DNA of 5,933 nt from JBGPIK01 sp041484845 (GTDB taxonomy: Bacteria; Desulfobacterota; Binatia; UBA9968). The notes under the pieces are model-generated. The model did not search any database. It was not told where the DNA came from and saw only the letters and a program-made list of their open reading frames with translations. Positions 1 to 5,564 of the stretch are shown piece by piece. Position numbers and translations under genes: made by a program. The stretch spans positions 1 to 5,933 of the forward strand of contig JBGPIK010000416.1 in assembly GCA_041484845.1 (NCBI GenBank), read 5' to 3'. The first letter of the stretch is position 1. Every line of letters starts with the position of its first letter.

Positions 1-204
1 AAGGCTGCAAAGGAAGCCGATGATTTTCCTGGTTTTGGGAAGAAACCCTTTTCGCGCTCTATCCCGCTTCTAGCCTAGCATTTTTACGAAGCGGTTTCGC
101 TCAAAAGCCGGCTGCTCCGAAATTCATTGATCTCATTGAAAGATTCTTGGTTCATTGTCCCGCTTTCATAAGCTTTGCCCTTGAAGTCATTCATATTTCT
201 TATA

Positions 205-230
205 AGCAAGACCGTGGCATTAGTCTTGCT
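205..230. repeat. Perfect 8-bp inverted repeat (hairpin)
   Basis: The arms AGCAAGAC (205-212) and GTCTTGCT (223-230) are exact reverse complements around a 10-nt loop, CGTGGCATTA. No T-tract follows on either strand, so it is not a classical intrinsic terminator. It lies in the gene-poor stretch before the LuxR-type gene. It could be a regulatory RNA hairpin, the end of an untranslated transcript or a protein-binding site; the sequence does not decide between these. Confidence 0.5.
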
Positions 231-324
231 GCACCGTTGGCTCCGAGCCCGGACGATTGTTGGCCCAGCTGACTCCACGAAGCCGGAACAAAATCGCAGG
301 ATGCGATCATGAGAAAATTAATAG

Positions 325-346
325 TTCTCAAGAGATTCTCAAGAGA
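325..346. repeat. Two perfect tandem 11-bp repeats, operator-like
   Basis: TTCTCAAGAGA occurs twice in direct succession (325-335 and 336-346). Each copy has an internal dyad, TCTC-AA-GAGA, extended in the second copy to TTCTC-AA-GAGAA (336-347). The 11-bp period is about one helical turn, so a protein bound to each copy would sit on the same face of the DNA. It lies about 250 bp upstream of the LuxR-type gene. A regulatory binding site is inferred; chance or replication slippage is the alternative. Confidence 0.45.
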
Positions 347-576
347 AATGAGGAACAGAGGAATTACCTCAAACTGATCTTGGCTGGGCTCGCTGTAGCA
401 ACCGGGCTTCCACGCACATCGGCCGGCTCCGAAGCTCCTCCAAGAAAAGAAGTAGCGCCGAAACTCTACCGCCCACATTAAGAAAGTCACAAACCTTGAG
501 AACCCAATGCAACAGTGTCGTCGATCATGGCAGTCATGAGCACGGAGCAGGTTTCGCAACCGAACCAGAGGCCTGC

Positions 577-586
577 GGGAGAAGGG
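577..586 (+). promoter_or_regulatory. Ribosome binding site deciding the LuxR-type start
   Basis: The purine run GGGAGAAGGG ends 5 nt before the ATG at 592 and contains a good Shine-Dalgarno core (AGAAGG, GGAG). The frame stays open upstream to a TTG at 496, but that start has no comparable site and would add 32 residues with no family resemblance. This favours 592 as the true start. Confidence 0.6.
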
Positions 587-591
587 TGCCT

Positions 592-870
592 ATGCCACGG
601 TCTAACTTAACTGCGGCGGAAACGCGGGTTCTAAATCTACTGGCGCAGGCAAAAACCAACAAAGAAATTGCCGCGGATCTGGGCATCAGCCCGGCCACGG
701 TCAAGCGCCATTTGGAGAACATACTCAGAAAACTCGAACTTAGAAATCGCGTGGAAGCGGCGATTTATGCGTTGATGATGACGGGATGTCCACGCGGCTT
801 CGATCGTCATTGCCCTTTGGAACTGTGGCACAAGAGCGTTATCGAGGAAATTGGGCCGTTTGGCCAATAG
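592..870 (+). CDS. Stand-alone LuxR/GerE-type HTH transcriptional regulator
   Basis: Predicted 92-residue cytoplasmic DNA-binding protein. Residues 6-61 match the LuxR/GerE helix-turn-helix domain that ends NarL/FixJ response regulators: LTAAETRVLNLLA opens the domain, TNKEIAADLGIS forms the first part of the HTH, and PATVKRHLENILRKL carries the recognition helix. Members of the family normally have an N-terminal receiver or sensor domain of 120 residues or more. None is present, and the upstream DNA shows no decayed receiver, so this is a GerE-like minimal regulator or a heavily trimmed response regulator. The C-terminal tail (62-92) is unusual: it holds C66 and C74, each followed by proline, and H73 and H80, which could bind heme or metal (inference). 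The gene is 89 bp upstream of and codirectional with the decaheme cytochrome gene, so control of the cytochrome locus is a reasonable guess. The fold is confident; target and signal are unknown. Confidence 0.85.
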   Translation: MPRSNLTAAETRVLNLLAQAKTNKEIAADLGISPATVKRHLENILRKLELRNRVEAAIYALMMTGCPRGFDRHCPLELWHKSVIEEIGPFGQ

Positions 871-918
871 CCTGAAATGCCCGCTTTGTGCTATTGCTGC
901 GACAATTTAATTCTAATG

Positions 919-933
919 TATAGAACTTCTATA
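919..933. promoter_or_regulatory. Perfect 15-bp palindrome, candidate operator of the cytochrome operon
   Basis: TATAGAA-C-TTCTATA is a perfect 7+1+7 inverted repeat ending 26 bp before the decaheme start codon. A TATAAA hexamer at 930-935 overlaps its right half and could be the -10 element. The corresponding -35 region (TTAATT at 907-912) is weak, and an alternative pair is TTGCTG (894-899) with TATAGA (919-924) at a long 19-nt spacing. The overlap with the probable core promoter suggests an operator where a dimeric regulator would block or modulate initiation. The neighbouring LuxR-type protein is the obvious candidate, but this is inference. The sequence does not match the Fur consensus in any way I can see. 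Confidence 0.45.
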
Positions 934-959
934 AACTGTTTGGGAAATGGAGAGGAAAT

Positions 960-1901
960 ATGAGGCGCTCTTTGCTCGTGGGGTTTTTCTGCGCTGTCTT
1001 GTTGGGCTGCGTGCAGGTGGTCTGGTCCGCGGAGACGGCAGCCGCACCGGCGAGCCCGGCAACCTATCTCGGCAACGAAGTTTGCAAGGCCTGTCACACA
1101 CCGCAGTTCGAGAAATTTTCGCAAACGATGATGGGCAAGATTTTTCTCTTCAACGCGCGTAACGAGAAGGAGAGACAAGCCTGCGAGAGTTGCCACGGGC
1201 CGGGAAGCAACCATGTTGGAGCCGGTGGCGGGCGCGGCGTGGGGGGGCTCGTCAGTTTTCGCAAAGACTCGGGAGAGTCGGCGAAGGTCCAGAACGAGGT
1301 CTGTCTTGGCTGCCATCAGCGTGGAATCCAAACGTATTGGGAGGCGAGCCCGCACGCAGGCCGCGGCATCGCCTGCGTTAACTGCCATACGATTATGGAA
1401 AAGACGAGCCCTAAGTATCAGCTCGCGAAGGTCCAAGACAAGACCGTTTTTTTCACCAAGCAGGCCCAGACGGAAGTTTGCCTCCAGTGCCACCTGCAGC
1501 GAAAAGCGCAGCTCCAGCGTTCTTCCCACATGCCCGTGAGGGAAGGAAAAATTACCTGTACGGATTGCCACAACCCGCACGGCACGCCCAATCCTTCACA
1601 GCTCATACAGACCAGCGTGAACGAAAACTGTTACACCTGTCATACGGAGAGACGAGGACCTTTTCTCTTTGAGCATCCGCCGGTCTTCGATAATTGTACT
1701 AACTGCCATGATCCCCACGGTTCCGTTAACGAGCGGTTGCTCAAGGTACGGGTGCCGAGGCTGTGCAACGAGTGTCACAATAGCACGCACGGACTGAGGA
1801 ATGGGCCGAACGCCTACTACTCCTTCAACCGGGGCTGCACCAACTGCCATAGCCAAATCCATGGCTCGAATAATCCTTCGGGAATGTTCTTTCAGCGATA
1901 A
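960..1901 (+). CDS. mtrA: Periplasmic decaheme c-type cytochrome, DmsE/MtrA/MtoA family
   Basis: Predicted 313-residue electron-transfer protein, close to the usual length of the MtrA/DmsE family, which threads through an MtrB-type barrel to carry electrons across the outer membrane. Residues 1-24 form a signal peptide, with likely cleavage after WSA; an LLGC at 14-17 is a weak alternative lipobox. Ten CXXCH motifs start at C42, C75, C115, C139, C174, C200, C224, C246, C269 and C293. The C-terminal half has the family's typical FEHPPV, CHDPHGS and VPRLCNECH stretches. Only eight other histidines exist for ten distal ligands. At the two places where the family usually has one, this protein has methionine (M58 after heme 1, M146 after heme 4). 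The start is supported by GGAGAGG at 949-955. The barrel gene follows after 12 nt, so they are co-transcribed. Symbol mtrA is family-level only: MtoA, PioA and DmsE cannot be told apart here. Confidence 0.93.
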   Translation: MRRSLLVGFFCAVLLGCVQVVWSAETAAAPASPATYLGNEVCKACHTPQFEKFSQTMMGKIFLFNARNEKERQACESCHGPGSNHVGAGGGRGVGGLVSFRKDSGESAKVQNEVCLGCHQRGIQTYWEASPHAGRGIACVNCHTIMEKTSPKYQLAKVQDKTVFFTKQAQTEVCLQCHLQRKAQLQRSSHMPVREGKITCTDCHNPHGTPNPSQLIQTSVNENCYTCHTERRGPFLFEHPPVFDNCTNCHDPHGSVNERLLKVRVPRLCNECHNSTHGLRNGPNAYYSFNRGCTNCHSQIHGSNNPSGMFFQR

Positions 1902-1913
1902 GCGAGGTCTAAA

Positions 1914-4247
1914 ATGAAACGGATAAAAAATTTATTTGCTGAGAGCTTGAGCTTCTCGCTTTTTTTCCTGCTGGCCTCTACCACATGGGCACAGATCGAT
2001 GTCGGCAACTTTACCATCAGCGGTGCGGGGGAGGTGGGCGGCCTGCCGATGAGCAGGACCGGTAGGGACGCAAAATTTGAAGAATATCGCGACCTACCCG
2101 AGACGGTTATCGTCCCCGAGCTGCAACTCATGATCGGCGGCAAGAAAGAAGATTTCTATCTGAACTTTGATTCCGGCAAGGTCGGAAGAGAGGACCAGAA
2201 TTATAGTCTTCGGTTTGGCCGGTATGGCCTTCTCGATGTGCAGTTCGAGTGGGATCAGATCCCTCATCGTTTCAATGTCGATACGGCGCGCACCCCGTAC
2301 ATGATGAATGGCGGCACGTATACGCTGCCGAGCCGACCGGCTGGGCCGTACACCGGAACCACTTGCGGCGTAGCCGGAAATAATGTTTGTAATTGGTTGG
2401 GTGCCACCGATCATCCTGTAGATCTCTCACTTTTAGACAGAATTGCACGGCTCAAGCTCCGTTATACTCCCAGCCCCGGATGGACTTTTACGGGTAGTTA
2501 CTGGTCCAATAACGATCAGGGCAAACGGGCTTTTGGTATACTCAACGGCTATAGTAGCTCGACCATGAATATATCCGAGCTCGCCGAGCCAATTGACTAC
2601 CAGACGCATAACGTCGAGGTTGGCGGCGAGTACGCGGGACAGGGATGGTCTTTGGGGCTGAAATACAATGGATCGTTCTTTCACAACGGTGTAAGCACCT
2701 TAGTTTGGGATAACCCGATTCACGCCATGCTCAACGGGACCGTTGGCGGCCCTTTCAACAGCACCGTTTTCGGGGGGAGTTGTCAGGACTCTCAAACCTT
2801 TACACCAGCATCGGGTATAGGTCCTTGCCGGGGGCAACTGGATCTTTATCCCGACAATCAGGCCCATACCATCACGTTGACGGGAACGGCGACCCTACCC
2901 CTGAAGACCCGCTTTCTGGCAACCGCCTCGTACGGATGGCGCTTACAAGACGATAAGTTTCTGCCGTTCACGAATAATCGTTGCTTTACCGCCGCGGGAG
3001 GTGTGAATCCAAACCCATTAACCGGCCCCTGCAAGGACGCCAACTTCACAGTGATGCCGACAATTTCCGATAGCAGTCTCGGCGGCGATGTGCGGCCGCT
3101 GATGGTCAATGCGACTCTCGTGAACAATTCTCTTGTCGACCGGCTGAACCTCAAAGCCTATTACCGTTTGTTCGACCTGAGCAACAAGAGCAAAATAGTC
3201 GATATGCCGGATGGATTCGTTGGCAACGACTTCAATCGCAACACCGCCAGTACCACTGACCCTTTGCAGAATGACATTAATCAATATTCGAAGAATACCG
3301 CCGGGTTCGAGGCGGGCTACCAGTTCACTCGCTGGCTCACCGGCAAGTTTAACTATACCTGGGATAAGATGCACAGAAACGGATTTCAGACCATAAATTC
3401 TAACGAGCATAGCCTTGGGCCGACGCTTGATATCAAGCCGCTCTCTTGGGTTTTGTTGCGGGCGAGCTACAAGCATTCCTGGCGCGATTCCGATTTCACT
3501 CCTAATCCAGAAGATAACAACGTGGTGGCGTTTTTTCTGCAAAAGCGTGATCAGGACAAGGTCAGTCTTTTCGCCGACGTTAGCCCATGGGATTCGCTCG
3601 GTTTTCATGGCGGATTTGAGTTTATCGGCAATCGTTATCCTAACATGCACCCATTCGGAGTCGTAAACGGTACTAGTTATTACGGCCTCCAAAACGATCG
3701 CGACTATTCCCCGTCCGTAGGATTTATTTACGGACCGTTAGAGTGGCTTAAATTGTTCGGGGATTATAATTGGGACCGGAACAACTGGAAGCTCAATTTG
3801 AACAACAGCACAGGCGTGCTGGCCCAGGGCAAAGATACGGTCAATACGTTTAGCCTGGGCAGCGATATGGATATTATCAAAAACCTTTTGGGGTTTCGTG
3901 TTCAATATACGTTTTCACAAGCTCTGAGCGAGATCAGTAACCGTGGCGGCGCTGGCCCTGCGGCGGTGGATTATCCAAACACGATCAGCACCTGGCATGA
4001 ACTGCTGGCGCGTTTCGAATACCAGATAAACAAAAACGTCGGGTTGAGATTTGGTTACTACTTCAATGCCCTCAGGGGAAAAAATTACGGCGTCGATATC
4101 ATGCAGCAATGGATGGGCAATATTTTTAGTCCCGGCGATAGCGCTAACTCACAGCTTAGCCAGCAACGGTCGATCTTTTTAGGCGATCAATTGGGAGGGC
4201 CTTTTACAGCTCACGTCGGGTTCGTCGCTTTGAGACTCAAATTCTAG
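1914..4247 (+). CDS. mtrB: MtrB/PioB-family decaheme-associated outer-membrane beta-barrel
   Basis: Predicted 777-residue outer-membrane barrel that sheathes the decaheme cytochrome encoded just upstream. Residues 1-26 are a signal peptide with cleavage expected after TTWA. The family's N-terminal signature AKFEEYRDL lies at 53-61. The rest alternates polar and hydrophobic/aromatic residues, as in FGRYGLLDVQFEW (101-113), which is typical of amphipathic strands, and the chain ends in an aromatic phenylalanine (VALRLKF), the usual barrel-assembly signal. The N-terminal CXXC known from MtrB of metal-reducing Shewanella is absent. Six cysteines occur in three close pairs (151/159, 290/305, 357/373), all in Gly/Pro/Asn-rich loop-like segments, suggesting loop disulfides. 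A GAGG at 1904-1907 serves the ATG. No MtrC/OmcA-type surface cytochrome is seen after it, so the arrangement is more like two-part MtoAB/PioAB systems. The family is confident; the substrate is unknown. Confidence 0.93.
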   Translation: MKRIKNLFAESLSFSLFFLLASTTWAQIDVGNFTISGAGEVGGLPMSRTGRDAKFEEYRDLPETVIVPELQLMIGGKKEDFYLNFDSGKVGREDQNYSLRFGRYGLLDVQFEWDQIPHRFNVDTARTPYMMNGGTYTLPSRPAGPYTGTTCGVAGNNVCNWLGATDHPVDLSLLDRIARLKLRYTPSPGWTFTGSYWSNNDQGKRAFGILNGYSSSTMNISELAEPIDYQTHNVEVGGEYAGQGWSLGLKYNGSFFHNGVSTLVWDNPIHAMLNGTVGGPFNSTVFGGSCQDSQTFTPASGIGPCRGQLDLYPDNQAHTITLTGTATLPLKTRFLATASYGWRLQDDKFLPFTNNRCFTAAGGVNPNPLTGPCKDANFTVMPTISDSSLGGDVRPLMVNATLVNNSLVDRLNLKAYYRLFDLSNKSKIVDMPDGFVGNDFNRNTASTTDPLQNDINQYSKNTAGFEAGYQFTRWLTGKFNYTWDKMHRNGFQTINSNEHSLGPTLDIKPLSWVLLRASYKHSWRDSDFTPNPEDNNVVAFFLQKRDQDKVSLFADVSPWDSLGFHGGFEFIGNRYPNMHPFGVVNGTSYYGLQNDRDYSPSVGFIYGPLEWLKLFGDYNWDRNNWKLNLNNSTGVLAQGKDTVNTFSLGSDMDIIKNLLGFRVQYTFSQALSEISNRGGAGPAAVDYPNTISTWHELLARFEYQINKNVGLRFGYYFNALRGKNYGVDIMQQWMGNIFSPGDSANSQLSQQRSIFLGDQLGGPFTAHVGFVALRLKF

Positions 4248-4267
4248 CACGCAGCAGACAGGAAAAA

Positions 4268-4308
4268 GCGGCTGAGGGCAAATCGCTTCGGGCGATCCCC
4301 TCAGCCGC
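4268..4308 (-). terminator. Strong hairpin, terminator-like in the minus-strand sense
   Basis: GCGGCTGAGGG (4268-4278) pairs perfectly with CCCTCAGCCGC (4298-4308). Inside it, ATCGC (4282-4286) pairs with GCGAT (4292-4296) around a short TTCGG loop, giving about 16 base pairs with one small internal bulge. It starts 21 nt after the barrel gene. On the plus strand no T-run follows, so it may protect the 3' end of the mtrAB mRNA, act in Rho-aided termination or be only partly terminating. On the minus strand the A-run at 4263-4267 becomes a T-run right after the stem, the classical intrinsic-terminator layout, so it could stop antisense transcription or act in both directions. Confidence 0.6.
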
Positions 4309-4493
4309 GCTGCCTAACTAAAGCGGTACGCACTTCCTCCGTAAAGAACGACTTTGTAATCTTTTCCGGTGGCCGTCCGATTTTTGGCCGGTTTGTCTTT
4401 ATCACACTTGGTAATCGTGCTAAGTGAACGGTTGTATTGAACTGTGCGCAAATAATTTTCGTAGGCAGGCTTTGTAGAAGGGAAACACGGAAG

Positions 4494-4856
4494 ATGAAAT
4501 CTCGATTGATTGTGAGTTTTGGTCTGTTAATTCTGCTAGCTCCCGCATTAGGATTGGCTCAGACGAAGGGAGATGCGAAAGCGGGAAAAACAAAATACGA
4601 TGCGTTATGCGTCGGGTGCCATGGTGCGACCGGGAAAGGTGACGGTTCGGCGGCAGCCGCGCTGAACCCGAAGCCGGGGGATTTTACCAATTGCAAGGAG
4701 ATGGGTAAGCTCTCGGATGACACTTTACACAAGACCATCAAAGAGGGAGGTAAGGCGGTCAACAAGTCTCCCATAATGCCTCCGTGGGCGTCATCGTTAA
4801 ACGATCAGCAGATTGGGGATATGGTTTCCTATGTGCGAAGTTTGTGTAAGAAATGA
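4494..4856 (+). CDS. Small periplasmic monoheme cytochrome c (class I)
   Basis: Predicted 120-residue soluble electron carrier. Residues 1-22 are a signal peptide, with cleavage expected after GLA. The mature part has a single CVGCH at 39-43 followed by GATGKGDG, a standard small class I cytochrome c motif. M95 in SPIMPPW is the likely distal heme ligand, and the C-terminal helix (LNDQQIGDMVSYVRSL) is the family's closing helix. The frame extends upstream to a TTG at 4437, but the ATG at 4494 gives a proper signal peptide and has AGAAGGG about 11 nt upstream, so it is preferred. Two further cysteines, C67 and C118, may form a disulfide. Lying between the mtrAB pair and the pentaheme gene, it would suit a periplasmic shuttle between the outer-membrane conduit and the inner-membrane complex, as proposed for MtoD; that role is inferred. 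The 246-bp gap and hairpin before it allow a separate promoter, though I could not identify one. Confidence 0.9.
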   Translation: MKSRLIVSFGLLILLAPALGLAQTKGDAKAGKTKYDALCVGCHGATGKGDGSAAAALNPKPGDFTNCKEMGKLSDDTLHKTIKEGGKAVNKSPIMPPWASSLNDQQIGDMVSYVRSLCKK

Positions 4857-4888
4857 GCTAAATAAAATCAGCTTTAAGCCTCGACACC

Positions 4889-4976
4889 GGCGGCTAAATG
4901 ACCATTATCAGCGCGCGTCTCAGTATAACTTTGTCGGCTGGTCATCGCCGCCTGGCGCAGCTGAGGACAGGCGCGC
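4889..4976 (+). other. Structured intergenic segment with interleaved inverted repeats
   Basis: The gap between the monoheme and pentaheme genes contains overlapping potential stems. First, GGCGGC (4889-4894) plus ATGACC (4898-4903) can pair with GGTCAT (4940-4945) plus GCCGCC (4947-4952). Second, GCGCGC (4911-4916) plus CTCAG (4919-4923) can pair with CTGAG (4961-4965) plus GCGCGC (4971-4976). The two are interleaved, so they form either a pseudoknot or mutually exclusive folds. A third local stem, CGCCTG (4949-4954) with CAGGCG (4968-4973), competes with both. No T-run follows. This could be a leader or intercistronic regulatory RNA, or a processing site; it matches no riboswitch class I know. 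A 32-codon frame (4898-4996) overlaps it. Confidence 0.4.
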
Positions 4977-5029
4977 AAAGCGGCGGGAGTAGTTGATTCG
5001 ATCATCGGCTACGGTTGAAAGCGCTCGGG

Positions 5030-5527
5030 ATGAAGAAGTGGGGAATTTGGATAGGGCTCGCAGTTTTGCTCGCAGCGGGGGTGCTCGGCCTTAGTCTGTC
5101 GCGAAAACAACCTGTCCCGGTGCAGCCCATCGCCTTTAGCCATAAGATCCACGCGGGCGATAACAAGATTGCCTGCGAGTACTGTCATAGCTATGCCCGG
5201 CGCGCCGGTGTGGCGGGTATCCCGACGGTCCAGCGCTGTATGGGTTGCCATAAAATTACGGCGGCGGACAAACCGGAAGTGCAAAAACTGCAAAATTATT
5301 GGAACCAAAAGCAACCGATTCGATGGGTTCAAGTGACCTCGGTGCCGGACTATGTGTATTTCGAGCACGCGCCTCATATCCGATCAAGAGTCCCGTGTCA
5401 GACGTGTCACGGCCCTGTGGAAACCATGGAGCAAACCCAACAAATCAACCCTCTGATTATGAGCCGATGTTTGGCGTGCCACCGGAGCGAAAAGGTTAGT
5501 ATCGATTGCGTCACCTGCCACCGGTGA
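5030..5527 (+). CDS. Membrane-anchored pentaheme cytochrome c, ActA/QrcA-like
   Basis: Predicted 165-residue periplasmic multiheme subunit of a quinone-linked complex. Residues 4-23 are a hydrophobic segment, either an uncleaved anchor or a signal peptide. Five CXXCH motifs start at C49, C70, C123, C147 and C160, the last ending one residue before the C-terminus. FSHKIHAGD (36-44) and VYFEHAPHI (109-117) supply four further histidines as distal heme ligands; the fifth heme may use a methionine (M133 or M144 are candidates, inferred). The spacing, the VPDYVYF stretch and CQTCHGPVETM are typical of the cytochrome c7-like ActA subunit of alternative complex III and relatives such as QrcA. The start is uncertain: an in-frame TTG at 5015 adds five residues, and neither start has a strong ribosome binding site. 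The ActB-like gene follows after 37 nt, which supports a complex. Electrons would pass between the Fe-S/molybdopterin-type subunit and the monoheme cytochrome upstream (inference). Confidence 0.87.
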   Translation: MKKWGIWIGLAVLLAAGVLGLSLSRKQPVPVQPIAFSHKIHAGDNKIACEYCHSYARRAGVAGIPTVQRCMGCHKITAADKPEVQKLQNYWNQKQPIRWVQVTSVPDYVYFEHAPHIRSRVPCQTCHGPVETMEQTQQINPLIMSRCLACHRSEKVSIDCVTCHR

Positions 5528-5564
5528 GTTAGAGAGCCGGTGAAAAAATATATTCGTGCTTTAA

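Larger units (their letters stand above)
1..576. other. Upstream region without a supported gene
   Basis: No reading frame here has a recognisable domain, a good ribosome binding site and a plausible protein composition together. The first 78 bases are open in one plus-strand frame and end in TAG at 76-78, so they could be the last 25 codons of a gene entering from the left, but the peptide matches nothing I know. Longer open frames on either strand (257-481 plus, 200-559 minus, 84-278 minus) have no clear ribosome binding site or family signature. The region does hold a perfect hairpin (205-230) and a tandem repeat (325-346), listed separately. It most likely serves as the upstream region of the regulator gene at 592. 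Confidence 0.5.

Noticed and set aside
1..78. Possible C-terminal tail of a gene entering from the left
   Set aside because: Only 25 codons are available, another frame is also open to 73, and the peptide is not recognisable, so no partial gene is called.
200..559. 119-codon minus-strand frame and 74-codon plus-strand frame (257-481) in the left region
   Set aside because: Neither has a ribosome binding site, recognisable domain or convincing composition, and they overlap one another on opposite strands. A hydrophobic stretch in the plus frame is too weak to call a signal peptide.
850..868. Hairpin across the stop region of the LuxR-type gene (ATTGG-CC / GG-CCAAT with a bulged G)
   Set aside because: It is short, bulged, overlaps the last codons and has no T-run, so it is not supported as a terminator.
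891..1580. 229-codon minus-strand open frame
   Set aside because: It lies antisense to the decaheme gene; the plus strand has ten CXXCH motifs and a signal peptide, while the minus translation is Arg/Leu-rich with no domain.
3018..3692. 224-codon minus-strand open frame inside the barrel gene
   Set aside because: It is antisense to a continuous 777-residue barrel with a clear signal peptide and C-terminal signature; it has no ribosome binding site or family features.
4370..4400. Sigma-54-like GG elements (TGGCC repeated) before the monoheme gene
   Set aside because: Neither copy has the GC dinucleotide at the correct spacing, so no sigma-54 promoter is called.
4437..4493. Upstream TTG start for the monoheme cytochrome
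   Set aside because: It would place 19 polar residues before a complete signal peptide; the ATG at 4494 is the better start.
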